Source: Herbaspirillum sp. ASV7
GTDB lineage: Bacteria > Pseudomonadota > Gammaproteobacteria > Burkholderiales > Burkholderiaceae_D
Length of the DNA stretch: 45,219 nucleotides
Assembly (NCBI RefSeq): GCF_016429215.1
Contig: NZ_JAELUH010000041.1
Span: 1 to 45,219 of the forward strand
Direction: 5' to 3'
A program made the translations under genes and the position numbers. Below, piece after piece: positions 25,764-34,406 of this stretch. Position 1 is the stretch's first letter; the number at the start of each line of letters is the position of its first letter. Below the pieces are notes generated by a model. That model did not search any database. It was not told where the DNA came from and was given only the letters and a program-made list of their open reading frames with translations.

Positions 25764-28406
25764 CTAGGCGGCCCGGTTGAGCTCGTCGAACTGGGCCGGC
25801 GGGACCGGGCGGCCGATCAGGTAGCCCTGGAAGCGGCCGCATCCCAGTGCAGCCAGGAACTGTTGCTGCGCCAGCGTCTCGACACCCTCGGCGATCACCT
25901 CCAGGCCGAGCGCCTCGGCCAGCGCGATGATGCTCTTGGCGATGGCCACGTCGCTGGGCGCCACCAGCAGCTCGCGCACGAAGGACTGATCGATCTTGAT
26001 CTGGTCGATGGGCAGACGCTTGAGCAGGGACAGCGAGGAATAACCTGTCCCGAAATCGTCCAGCGAGAGCGCAAAACCGTGGCGCTTGAGCTCCAGCATC
26101 TTGACGATGGTCGCCTGGACATCGTCGACCATGGCCGACTCGGTCAATTCCAGCTTCAGATGCGAAGCATGTGCGCCGGTCCTGGCGAGGATCTCCAGGA
26201 CCGTGTCCACGAAGTCCGGCTGGCGCCATTGCACTGCACTGACGTTGACGGCGATGACCACCGCACCCTTCTCATCCTGTCCATTCCAGCGCACCGCCTG
26301 GCGGCAGGCCTCCTCCAGCACCCATTGGCCCAGCGGCAGGATCAGGCCCGATGCCTCGGCCAGGGGGATGAAGACACCCGGTGAGACCGGCCCTCGCTTG
26401 CGACTGGTCCAGCGGGCCAGCGCTTCGGCGCCGATCAGGCAGCCCGCCAGGTCGCGTTGCGGCTGGTAATGCAAATCAAATTCACCAGCCTCGATGGCGC
26501 GCCGCAGATCGGCCTCCAGGCCGATGCGCAAATGCAACGCATGCTCCATCTCCATATCGAAGAGACAGTAGGTGTTGCGACCATTGGTCTTGGCGGCGTA
26601 CATAGCCAGGTCCCCCCGGCGCAGGAGGTCCTTGACGTCGGCATGGTCATCCTGCATCAGCGCCACACCCACCGAGCAGGTCGCGAAATGCCCCATCCCG
26701 TCCAGCTCGAAGCGCCTTTCCATGCAGGCAATGATCTGTTGCGCGAAAAGCGTCGCTCCCTGCGCGGCCTCTGCACGCGGCAACGCGTGCAACAGGACCA
26801 CGAATTCGTCGCCACCCAGCCGGGCCACCATCCCGCTGTCGCCCGCCAGCACCAGCAGGCGCGCAGCGATCTGCTGCAGCAGCAGGTCGCCCATGGGGTG
26901 ACCAAGGGCATCGTTGAGATCCTTGAAGTTGTCGACATCGATGAAGAACAGCGCCGCCATCGTCGGGCCACCCCCGGCCTGGAGCACAGCCGCCTGTATC
27001 TTCTCCAGCAACAGCCGGCGATTGGGCAGGGCGGTCAGGGGGTCGTACAGGGCCAGCTGGCGGGTCTCTTCCTGCAAGGCCTTCTGGGCGCTGATATCGA
27101 GCTGGGTGCCCACGTAGTGACTCACCTCGCCGTCGGGTGCAGCCACGGCAGTGAGGGTGAGCACGGCACAGAATTCGCTACCATCCTTCTTGCGCACCAG
27201 CAACTCGCCATGCCACTTGCCACGGCCATGCAACAGCTCCCAGAGGTGGGGCCGGAAGTCCAGCGACGAGTTCTCCAGGCGGCAGGGCGGCATGGCCTGG
27301 CCGGCAAGATCCTCCAGGCGGTAGCCGGTCAGCTCGGTGAAGGCGGCATTGACTTCCAGTACGTTGCGCTGGGCATCCATGACCCAGATCGCCTCGGCCG
27401 AATGAAAGGCGGTGGCGGCGATGCGCAGGGAGGCTTCGCTTTGCCTCAGCTTGTCCGTGCGACGGGCCACTTCGCGGCGCAGGTAGACCGCCATCAGGCT
27501 GGCGCAGGTCAACAGGCTCAATGCGCCCCCCAGCAACCACCACACATAGGGGGGAATGCCGGTGTTGACCGGCGCCCATTTGCCCAGGATCTCGTAGTAG
27601 ATCGACCTGGGATCGGCTTGCCAGCGCGTCAGGTAGCGATCAATGGTGGCCAGTGTATCCAGGTCATGCCCCTTGGCACTGACGAAGAACAGCTTTACCG
27701 GCTGAAACACGATGTTGGTGCCGGACAAGCGGTGCCGGTCGGCCAGCATGTCGCCCGCCTGCTGACTGGCGATCACGCCATCGATCTGGCCGGCGGCGGC
27801 CATGCGGAAACCCGCTTCCAGGTCCTGCAGGGTGACCAGGCTGACCTGGATCCCGGAGCTTTCCATCAGATTGCGGAAGTAGCTTGCTTGCACCGAATTG
27901 CCCAGCACGCCGATCTTCTTGCCTTTCAGGTCGAACACTGACTGGATTGCGACCCGCTGATTGCGGTACAGGCTGGACCAGCTGTATAGCGCCGGAACGG
28001 TGGTGTACTGGAAGAGCTTGTCGCGTTCCTCCGTGTAGGCCACGTCAGGCAGTAGGTCGATCAAGCCGGACTGCAAGCCACGCAGGCAGGCCTGCCAATC
28101 ACAGGGGACGAAACGCAGTTGCCAGCCCTCGCGATCGGCGATCTGGCGCAGCAGGTCGATGTGGATCCCGCTGGCCTGGCCGGCATGATCGAAGAAGATC
28201 TTGGGGGGATTCTGGTAGACCCCGACCTTCAGCTCGCGCTGGGCGCCGTCTGCCGGTGCCACCATGCACAGCGATGCCAGCAGGACCAGAAAGAACTGCA
28301 AGAGGCTCCACAGCCGCATCACACGCACCGAAGCAGCGGTCCTGACAGTGAGGCTGTCAGCACGAACAGATCGGTTTGCTGTCAGGGAACTTGGTAGAGT
28401 CTTCAT
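25764..28406 (-). CDS. GGDEF/EAL protein with periplasmic solute-binding sensor and PAS domain
   Basis: 880 residues. A membrane/signal segment (about 31-55) is followed by an SBP_bac_3 sensor (57-278), a membrane helix (287-309), PAS/PAC (about 325-445), GGDEF (450-610) and EAL (625-875). The cyclase motif G-G-D-E-F is canonical at 531-535; no RxxD inhibitory site is in the normal place. The phosphodiesterase motifs E-A-L (661-663), E-L-T-E-S, D-D-F-G-T-G-Y-S-S, K-I-D and A-E-G-V-E-T are all present, so it could both make and degrade c-di-GMP. The sensor binds a small ligand, probably an amino acid. The start could instead be M30 (28319), at the signal segment. It stands alone on the minus strand. 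Confidence 0.93.
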   Translation of the reverse strand: MKTLPSSLTANRSVRADSLTVRTAASVRVMRLWSLLQFFLVLLASLCMVAPADGAQRELKVGVYQNPPKIFFDHAGQASGIHIDLLRQIADREGWQLRFVPCDWQACLRGLQSGLIDLLPDVAYTEERDKLFQYTTVPALYSWSSLYRNQRVAIQSVFDLKGKKIGVLGNSVQASYFRNLMESSGIQVSLVTLQDLEAGFRMAAAGQIDGVIASQQAGDMLADRHRLSGTNIVFQPVKLFFVSAKGHDLDTLATIDRYLTRWQADPRSIYYEILGKWAPVNTGIPPYVWWLLGGALSLLTCASLMAVYLRREVARRTDKLRQSEASLRIAATAFHSAEAIWVMDAQRNVLEVNAAFTELTGYRLEDLAGQAMPPCRLENSSLDFRPHLWELLHGRGKWHGELLVRKKDGSEFCAVLTLTAVAAPDGEVSHYVGTQLDISAQKALQEETRQLALYDPLTALPNRRLLLEKIQAAVLQAGGGPTMAALFFIDVDNFKDLNDALGHPMGDLLLQQIAARLLVLAGDSGMVARLGGDEFVVLLHALPRAEAAQGATLFAQQIIACMERRFELDGMGHFATCSVGVALMQDDHADVKDLLRRGDLAMYAAKTNGRNTYCLFDMEMEHALHLRIGLEADLRRAIEAGEFDLHYQPQRDLAGCLIGAEALARWTSRKRGPVSPGVFIPLAEASGLILPLGQWVLEEACRQAVRWNGQDEKGAVVIAVNVSAVQWRQPDFVDTVLEILARTGAHASHLKLELTESAMVDDVQATIVKMLELKRHGFALSLDDFGTGYSSLSLLKRLPIDQIKIDQSFVRELLVAPSDVAIAKSIIALAEALGLEVIAEGVETLAQQQFLAALGCGRFQGYLIGRPVPPAQFDELNRAA

Positions 28407-28505
28407 ACCGCCTGAATGCAGAGTGAATTAGTTTTTTGCCAATTCTACTGGGATCAGGCTGATTTGAAAGATTTAAATACAGTTACGCTCCCCGACAGCA
28501 TGCGC

Positions 28506-29687
28506 CTAGAAGAAGCCCAGGGTTGGCAGCCGCACCTGGTTCACGCTCAGGTTGCCCAGGGCATAGGCCTTGTGGCTGGTGTGGTTGTGGGTCGACACCG
28601 TGCGGATGTTGCGCCAATGGCGATCCAGGTTCAGGTGCGACAGGGTGGCCGAGGCCCCGGCGATGTCGAACAGGGCGGTGGCGGCGTGATGGGCGATGCG
28701 ATCCACGGTGACCTTGGCCTTGGCGGCGGCAGCGGCGGCCTCCTGGACCTGGTCGTCGACGTCGGGTGCCTCGGCCTGCAGGGCCGCATAGGCGCGGTCG
28801 GCCTGCTCGGCGGCCGCCAGCACGATGGCACGGGTGGCGAAGGCATCGGCCTCGCGTTCACCCAGCGCCGCCAGCAGGATGGGGTCTTGCGAGGCCGCGG
28901 CCGTCGGGGCGTAGTAGAAGTTACGCTTGCGCTTGCCCAGCAGCGCGGCAGAATCGCGCGCAATGGCACTGGCCACGCCGGCAATGACCGCAGTGAGGAA
29001 CAGTTGCGCGATGGTCGAGCCGAATACCGCCTGCCGTACCGGCACCTCATGGGGCAGCAGCACTTCGTCGGCCTTCACCAGCACATTCTCCAGCAGGGTC
29101 GTCCCGCTGCCGGTCAGGCGCTGGCCCATGCCGAACCAGTCATCCACGGTCTTGATGCCTTCCGTGTCCCGCGGCAGCAGGACGATGGCGCGTGCGCCGT
29201 CTTCGGTCGAGACGGTGATGTGCAACCAGTCCGCAAAGAGCGAGCCGGTCGAATAGAACTTCTGTCCGTTGACCACATAGTGATCGCCCTGGCGCACCAG
29301 CCGCGTGGACAGCGGGCCGGCGCCCCCGATCTGGTCATGTCCCAGTTCGGTATGGGCGGCGCCAATGAGCGCACCTGCTGCGACCTGTTCGCGCAGATGG
29401 CGCAGGGCCGGGTGCTGCGAGGGAGTATTGAGCACGCGCTCCAGCGCCACATGGTGATTGCGCCAGATATGGGCGATGTTGGGATCGGCCTGGGCCAGGG
29501 TGATGGCCGCGTCCAGGGTCTCGACCAGACTGGCGCCGCCGCCACCGTAGCGGGCGGCCAGGCGGCGCCCACCGAAACCGGTGGCCTTGATCTCGTTGAT
29601 GAGGGCGAAGGGTTGCTCGCGCTGGGCATCGCGCTGGGCGGCGCCGTCGGCGATACGTTGCAGCAGTTCGGCGGGGAAGGATGACAT
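28506..29687 (-). CDS. SfnB/DszC-like acyl-CoA dehydrogenase-fold flavin monooxygenase
   Basis: 393 residues with an acyl-CoA dehydrogenase fold. The central block I-G-A-A-H-T-E-L-G-H-D and the beta domain V-N-G-Q-K-F-Y-S-T-G are typical, and the ending H-W-R-N-I-R-T-V-S-T-H-N-H-T-S-H-K is the DszC/SfnB form; the glutamate base of true acyl-CoA dehydrogenases is not at its usual place. These enzymes use FMNH2 and O2 to oxygenate sulfur compounds; SfnB is linked to dimethyl sulfone use under sulfur limitation. With the operons at 10.9-24.5 kb it makes a third organosulfur gene group, although a GGDEF/EAL gene lies between. No flavin reductase is adjacent. Confidence 0.88.
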   Translation of the reverse strand: MSSFPAELLQRIADGAAQRDAQREQPFALINEIKATGFGGRRLAARYGGGGASLVETLDAAITLAQADPNIAHIWRNHHVALERVLNTPSQHPALRHLREQVAAGALIGAAHTELGHDQIGGAGPLSTRLVRQGDHYVVNGQKFYSTGSLFADWLHITVSTEDGARAIVLLPRDTEGIKTVDDWFGMGQRLTGSGTTLLENVLVKADEVLLPHEVPVRQAVFGSTIAQLFLTAVIAGVASAIARDSAALLGKRKRNFYYAPTAAASQDPILLAALGEREADAFATRAIVLAAAEQADRAYAALQAEAPDVDDQVQEAAAAAAKAKVTVDRIAHHAATALFDIAGASATLSHLNLDRHWRNIRTVSTHNHTSHKAYALGNLSVNQVRLPTLGFF

Positions 29688-29867
29688 GAGGGCGTGTCCT
29701 GTATGAGTGGCATCGCTGTTGATGGGATGCAGACATCATAGGGGCAGCCATGAGCAGGCCAAACTGCGATTTTCTTCTTAGCTTCTTTGCCCTGCGTATG
29801 AGCAAGGCTGGCATGGGGGCAGGACTGCGCCCCCATGTCCATGTCAATGCCAGGATGAGACGGGCCC

Positions 29868-30956
29868 TTAGCCCAGGCGCTTGACCCAGCCGAACTTGTC
29901 TTCGGCGCGGCCTTGCTGGATGTCCAGCAGGGCGTTTTTGAGCAGCAGGGTGGTCTTGCCAGCCTGGCCTTCGCCGATGGTGAACTCCGAATTGGCACGC
30001 TTGATGTGGCGGATCGGGGTGATCACGGCGGCGGTGCCGCAGGCGAACACTTCGGTGAGCTTGCCGCTGCGGGCGTCAGCCTCCCATTGCTCGATCGAAT
30101 AGGGTTCTTCGCGAGCTTCGATGCCCAGGCTCTTGGCCAGGGTCAGCAGCGAGTCACGCGTCACGCCCGGCAGGATGGTGCCGCCCAGCGGCGGGGTCTG
30201 GATGGAGCCATCCTTGAAGACGAAGAAGATGTTCATGCCCCCCAGTTCTTCCACCCAGGTCTTGTCGCGGCTGTCCAGGAACACCACCTGGTCGCAACCC
30301 TGGCGCTGGGCCTCGGCTTGCGCGGCCAGGCTGGCGGCGTAGTTGCCGCCGCACTTGGCTTCGCCGGTGCCGCCGATGCCGGCACGCGAGTAGTTTTCGG
30401 ACACCCACAGCGAGATGCCGGAGTTGCCATCCTTGAAGTAGTCACCGACCGGGCAGGCCAGCACATAGTAGGCATACTCGGAACCCGGCTTCACGCCCAG
30501 CGCGGCCTGGCTGGCAAACATCACCGGACGCAGGTACAGCGAGGAACCGCGTGCCTTGGGGATCCAGTCCTTGTCTGTCTTGGCCAGCTTCTCGACCGAT
30601 TCCAGGAACAGCTCCACCGGCAGCGGGGCCATCGCCAGGCGCTCGGCCGACTTGACGAAGCGGCGCGCATTGGCATCCGGACGGAACAGCGAGAAGCCGC
30701 CGTCTTCCAGGCTATAGACCTTCAGACCTTCGAAGATCTCCTGCGCGTAGTGGAACACCAGGGCGCTGGGGGCGATGCTCAGCGGGGCGTAGGGGACGAT
30801 CTTGCCATCATGCCAACCGTCGGCGGTGGTGTAGCGGGCCGATGCCATGTTGGCCGAGAAGACGCTGCCGAAGCCGGGATTCTGCATGGCCGCTTCGCGC
30901 ACATCGGTGGCGACTTGGATGGAATGTTGCGTCGAGAAGAAGTTCTGGGTAGTCAT
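29868..30956 (-). CDS. ilvE: Branched-chain amino acid aminotransferase
   Basis: 362 residues, the long BCAT type. The PLP lysine is K201 in E-A-K-C-G-G-N-Y-A-A-S. Other markers are F-H-Y-A-Q-E-I-F-E-G-L-K (substrate site), L-Y-L-R-P and E-V-F-A-C-G-T-A-A-V-I-T-P (phosphate loop). It performs the last reversible step of Leu, Ile and Val synthesis. Encoded alone on the minus strand, 180 bp after the SfnB-like start. The first ATG (30956) gives normal family length; no strong ribosome site precedes it. Confidence 0.95.
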   Translation of the reverse strand: MTTQNFFSTQHSIQVATDVREAAMQNPGFGSVFSANMASARYTTADGWHDGKIVPYAPLSIAPSALVFHYAQEIFEGLKVYSLEDGGFSLFRPDANARRFVKSAERLAMAPLPVELFLESVEKLAKTDKDWIPKARGSSLYLRPVMFASQAALGVKPGSEYAYYVLACPVGDYFKDGNSGISLWVSENYSRAGIGGTGEAKCGGNYAASLAAQAEAQRQGCDQVVFLDSRDKTWVEELGGMNIFFVFKDGSIQTPPLGGTILPGVTRDSLLTLAKSLGIEAREEPYSIEQWEADARSGKLTEVFACGTAAVITPIRHIKRANSEFTIGEGQAGKTTLLLKNALLDIQQGRAEDKFGWVKRLG

Positions 30957-31313
30957 TGCAAGCTGTGTCTGGTTAAGTAAGGCATCGGTGCGCCATGGCG
31001 CCGACAGGCTGTCAAGGATATCACTTTGGGAGGATAGGATGAGATCGATGCTTCAGTTGGCACCGAACTTGCCCCAGCTTGACCTTATGCAAACCTGGAA
31101 GCAGGCCGTTTCACGCATCCAGAACAATCCCCAGCCATGGTGCCGCGTGCCTTATACGCACTATGCATAAGGCACGCAGCGATGAGTTGCGCATCGAAAT
31201 CGGCGGCTCTGTATCTGCCCCCGGCGATCGCACAAGACTAAGGTGTCAACAGGCTGGCCTCGTCCGTGCGACGGCCCGCCGCCTTGTCATCCATCTACCT
31301 ACCCATCGCCATC
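30957..31313. other. Intergenic region with a long inverted repeat and a possible tiny ORF
   Basis: 357 bp between ilvE and the DUF4865 gene. A possible 43-codon frame (31039-31170, plus) follows the good ribosome site GGGAGGATAGG. It encodes MRSMLQLAPN... and ends ...RVPYTHYA. I do not recognise it and it may not be expressed. The inverted repeat at 31145-31177 lies across its end. Confidence 0.3.
31145..31177. promoter_or_regulatory. 11-bp inverted repeat upstream of the DUF4865 gene
   Basis: GCGTGCCTTAT (31145-31155) and ATAAGGCACGC (31167-31177) are perfect inverted copies around an 11-base spacer. There is no T run, so a terminator is less likely than an operator about 140 bp before the next gene. 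Confidence 0.5.
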
Positions 31314-31877
31314 ATGATCATCGCCCATTACGAACATCGCCTCCCCACCGACTATGACCTTGAACGCATCCGTTCCAGGGCTGCCCAGCGCGGCCAGCTC
31401 TGGGACGACACCCGCGATCTCTACTTCAAGGCCTTTCTCCTTCGTGAATCAGGACACCATGGCGCCACCGGACACAGTTATTCCTCGCTCTACCTGTGGC
31501 GCAACGCGCAGGCGCTGACCCAATTCGTGGGCAGCCGCTTTCGTTCGGTGACCGACAGCTTCGGCCGCCCCGAGATCCAGACTCGACTGGCGCTGGACGC
31601 CCGCCGCGGCAACGGCAATGTGGCGCGCTTGGCCTATCGCCAGGACGTTGACATCGCCCGTGACGCCGACCTGGCAGCCGTCCTGGCGGAGGAAACCGCA
31701 CGTAACCAGGCCCAGGTGTCACGGCCGGCCATCGTCGCTGGCGCCGTCGGCGTGGATGTCCAGCAATGGCGCGTGAGCCGTATCCTGCTTTCGGAGTCAG
31801 AGCTGGATCATGACGCCGGCGTGGCTTACCAGGTGCTGTACCTGGCCAGGCCCGAGCTGGAGCAGTTGCCGCGCTGA
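31314..31877 (+). CDS. DUF4865 family protein
   Basis: 187 residues from the ATG at 31314. The start M-I-I-A-H-Y-E-H-R-L-P and the blocks Y-F-K-A-F-L-L-R-E-S-G, N/H-S-Y-S-S-L-Y-L-W-R and R-S-V-T-D-S-F-G-R-P match DUF4865, a family of unknown function often found beside LysR regulators and oxidoreductases. An upstream start adds 16 residues and is not conserved. No clear ribosome site is visible. The neighbours give no functional hint, except the inverted repeat upstream. Confidence 0.82.
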   Translation: MIIAHYEHRLPTDYDLERIRSRAAQRGQLWDDTRDLYFKAFLLRESGHHGATGHSYSSLYLWRNAQALTQFVGSRFRSVTDSFGRPEIQTRLALDARRGNGNVARLAYRQDVDIARDADLAAVLAEETARNQAQVSRPAIVAGAVGVDVQQWRVSRILLSESELDHDAGVAYQVLYLARPELEQLPR

Positions 31878-31900
31878 AGGCCACGCGCCATCCACACGAT

Positions 31901-32245
31901 TCATCGGATCTTGATTTCGACGAAGCGCTTGCGTGGCTCGGCCACGCCGCGCTTCTGCGCTACACGAGGATCGCGTGCGCCCTTACCGATGACTTCGATG
32001 CTCAAGGCCTTGACGTCCGCACGCTGCAGTTCGCGCTTGATCAAGCGGGCGCGCGGGCAGGCTCCCGAGGAAGTCGGCGTAACGTTTTTCGACCTCGGGC
32101 TTGGTCAGCACCTGGGGCTTGTCGATCGTGCCCCGGGTCGTTTCCACCGAGGCATAGGGTGTGTCCAGAGCAGTTTGACCCGTGGCGGTCTTGACCACGA
32201 TACTGCTGGCCGAACCGTCGGCCTGTGGCAACGGAAAGGATGCTC
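31901..32245 (-). pseudogene. Remnant of an OmpA-like outer-membrane protein gene
   Basis: Two pieces in different frames. The first, from about 32245, reads S-S-I-V-V-K-T-A-T-G-Q-T-A-L-D-T-P-Y-A-S and runs to V-E-K-R-Y-A-D-F-L-G-S-L-P-A-R-P near 32050. Then another frame gives A-R-L-I-K-R-E-L and R-G-V-A-E-P-R-K-R-F-V-E-I-K-I-R to the stop at 31901. The two match the beginning and end of an OmpA-type domain, but the middle (about 60-70 residues) is gone. The 5' end is also missing, because the frame runs back into the pepA-like terminator. The loss of start, middle and frame makes it non-functional. Confidence 0.65.
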
Positions 32246-32271
32246 TCCTGACGCGGACAGCGCCAATGACA

Positions 32272-32301
32272 ACGGCCCGGTCGCGCAAGCGACCGGGCCG
32301 T
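32272..32301 (-). terminator. Strong stem-loop after the PEP-CTERM gene
   Basis: A perfect 13-bp stem (ACGGCCCGGTCGC / GCGACCGGGCCGT) with a 4-base loop, 28 bp after the stop at 32330. The minus-strand sequence after it is TGTCATT, a weak T tract, so it could also stabilise the mRNA 3' end. Confidence 0.7.
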
Positions 32302-32329
32302 CAGGCAAGGCTGGAACGACTGTCGGGAA

Positions 32330-33169
32330 TCAGGACTTGCGGCGACGCAGGCCTGCCAGACCCAGCAGGCCGGCACCGAAGATGGCCAGCGAAGCCGGTT
32401 CCGGGATGTTGTTGAAGTCAGTGATACCGGATTCGTTGTTGATCGCGATGGCAGTGAAGGAGCCGGCGCAACCATTGGCGGCACCGCCGGTGGCCGGGTT
32501 GGTATTGCCGTTGCAGGTCAGGCCTTGCGAGGTGTTGTTGAAGGCGCTGAAGGCGAACTGGTAGAACGGATCAGGCGAGGTGAAGAACAGCTGGCCAGCG
32601 GCAGTCAGCGCGAAGTTGGTGTTGATGTTCTGGAACGCGCCACCCAGCGCATCGATACCGGCAGCACCCGCAAACACCTGGTTGACCGTACCCAGCAACA
32701 CCTGGCTGCCCACGGAGGTCACGGAAGCGTTGCTGCTGACGGTGGCCTTGTTATAGATGTTGTCATTGCCCGGATCGGCCCACAGGCTCAGCGTGATCGA
32801 GGAGACCGAGCAGCTCACACCCGGTGCCAGGAAGGAACCGCAAGTGAAGTTCTGGGTAAAGGTGGCGTAGATGCCGTAGTCGAAGTTGGCGCGGGTGATG
32901 ACTGCACTGATACCCGTATCGTTCAGGCTGAAGGCGGTGAAGTCAATATAACCGACACCCGTGTAGGTGAAGGTGCTGCCATTGCCGGTGTAGCTGATGC
33001 GGGCCGACGACACGCCATTCATCGCGTCTGCGGTGAAGGTGCTGCCTTGCGTGGACAGACCGTTGCTGTTCGGATTGACGGTGAAAGTCGGGAGGGCGTG
33101 AGCCGCGGCAGCTGCCACAGTCATGACAGCCCCAACGGCGAGGGAGCGCAGAGTCTTAGTGCTGATCAT
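32330..33169 (-). CDS. PEP-CTERM sorting-domain protein (flocculation PepA-like)
   Basis: 279 residues from the ATG at 33169, preceded by GGAG. N-terminal signal peptide (to about AHA-L, residue 26). The mature part is rich in Asn, Ser, Thr and Gly with beta-strand character and pairs of Cys (C-G-S-F-L-A-P-G-V-S-C and C-N-G ... N-G-C). The C-terminus is a textbook PEP-CTERM: I-P-E-P-A-S-L-A-I-F-G-A-G-L-L-G-L-A-G-L-R-R-R-K-S. An exosortase (EpsH) cuts and anchors such proteins to the envelope or exopolysaccharide. The overall pattern resembles the flocculation-associated PepA group of Zoogloea and relatives; this is from memory. No exosortase is in the window. Confidence 0.88.
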   Translation of the reverse strand: MISTKTLRSLAVGAVMTVAAAAAHALPTFTVNPNSNGLSTQGSTFTADAMNGVSSARISYTGNGSTFTYTGVGYIDFTAFSLNDTGISAVITRANFDYGIYATFTQNFTCGSFLAPGVSCSVSSITLSLWADPGNDNIYNKATVSSNASVTSVGSQVLLGTVNQVFAGAAGIDALGGAFQNINTNFALTAAGQLFFTSPDPFYQFAFSAFNNTSQGLTCNGNTNPATGGAANGCAGSFTAIAINNESGITDFNNIPEPASLAIFGAGLLGLAGLRRRKS

Positions 33170-33518
33170 AGTAATCTCCAGATGAGGACGCAAATACGTG
33201 AGATTTGAGTATCGGATATGAAAAAGACAACCCAATCAAGGCATTTAGCGCTGCGACAGCCCTTGCCAAAAATTTACTTTATCCCGCGATAAAGTGCCGA
33301 TTAAACATTAAACTCTTCTTACCGTTTGAATAGCAGCGTGTTTAACGACGACGCAACGTAATAAGCAATCAACATGCCAGTGATTTTTTCCAATTTAAAA
33401 TCAAAGACTTATTAAAATCATCGCGGTGAAATCTTGGATTTTTGGTCAGAAATGTAAGAAAAATCGACAAGATCAAATTGCACCAGTTGCACCTATTCAT
33501 TCATTGGGAATCAATACC
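33170..33518. promoter_or_regulatory. AT-rich divergent promoter region
   Basis: 349 bp between the leftward PEP-CTERM gene and the rightward methyltransferase, with GC far below the surroundings. CTTTATC-CCGC-GATAAAG (33277-33294) is a 7-bp inverted repeat. A GTG in frame with the methyltransferase lies at 33426, but the ATG at 33519 is a more natural start. I could not place a convincing sigma-70 or sigma-54 promoter. Confidence 0.4.
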
Positions 33519-34394
33519 ATGCCAAATGCACAATTGTTAGGAACAGTAGTGCGTGAGATTTTCTCGCGCGAGAAGAGCCCAAGGCTCACCGAACCCGACC
33601 TTGTGATGGACGATCCCGACAATGTTGCTGCCTATGTCGAGGCCGGACGTGAGCATGCCGTGATGGCACCCGTCTACCTGTTTCACTGCGCCAACATCTG
33701 CGAAGTGATCCGACCGGGCGATACGGTGGTCGACCTGGCCTGCGGGCCGGCCAACCAGTTGGCCATGGTGGCGCGATTGAACCCCGATATCCGCTTCATC
33801 GGGGTCGATCTGTCCGAACCGATGCTGGAGAACGCGCGCGCGCTGGTGGTCAGCATGCAACTGAAGAACGTCGAATTCCGACACGGCGACATCACCGACC
33901 TCGGCAGTTTCGCAGACGCCTCGGTGGACGCCGTGATGTCGACCATGGCGCTGCATCACCTGCCCACGGTGAACATGCTGTGCCAGACCTATGCCGAGGT
34001 GGCGCGTATCCTCAAGCCGGACGGCGGGGTGTACATGGTCGATTTCGGCCACCTCAAGGCGGAGCGCTCGATCAACTATTTCGCCTACCAGTACGCAGAC
34101 CGGCAACCGGCGCTCTTCACCGAGGATTACTACAACTCGCTACGCGCGGCTTTCTATCCGGAAGACTTCCGCCAGGCCGTGAAGCCGTTGGCGGGGCGGG
34201 CGCGCCTGTACTCGACCGGTCTGCTCAAGTTCATGATGGCGCTCAAGAGCGCCCCGCGGCGCGGTGAGGCGCCCGAGTTGAAGGCACAATTGGCCACGCT
34301 CAAGCGCAACCTACCGGAATGGCACAAGGCCGATATCGCCGATCTGATCCGCCACTTCCGCATGGGTGGCATGAGTTGCTCCCTGCTGGATTAG
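33519..34394 (+). CDS. SAM-dependent methyltransferase (class I), lipid-amino-acid locus
   Basis: 291 residues. Motif I V-V-D-L-A-C-G-P-A-N-Q-L, the acidic end of strand 2 in F-I-G-V-D-L-S-E-P-M-L, then G-D-I-T-D-L and M-A-L-H-H-L-P. This is the class I Rossmann methyltransferase pattern. The last 100 residues (Y-F-A-Y-Q-Y-A-D-R-Q-P and on) form an accessory cap I do not recognise. It meets the E1-nitroreductase gene tail to tail (12 bp between stops), and the pair with the acyl synthase suggests one pathway, in which it may O- or N-methylate the product. The start at 33519 has only a weak ribosome site; a GTG at 33426 would add 31 unconserved-looking residues. Confidence 0.85.
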   Translation: MPNAQLLGTVVREIFSREKSPRLTEPDLVMDDPDNVAAYVEAGREHAVMAPVYLFHCANICEVIRPGDTVVDLACGPANQLAMVARLNPDIRFIGVDLSEPMLENARALVVSMQLKNVEFRHGDITDLGSFADASVDAVMSTMALHHLPTVNMLCQTYAEVARILKPDGGVYMVDFGHLKAERSINYFAYQYADRQPALFTEDYYNSLRAAFYPEDFRQAVKPLAGRARLYSTGLLKFMMALKSAPRRGEAPELKAQLATLKRNLPEWHKADIADLIRHFRMGGMSCSLLD

Positions 34395-34406
34395 GGAGCC
34401 AGGGAG

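Noticed and set aside
33250..33275. Sigma-54-like promoter (TGGCAAG ... CGC) before the PEP-CTERM gene
   Set aside because: The distance between GG and GC is 11 instead of 10 bases and the -12 box does not read TTGC.
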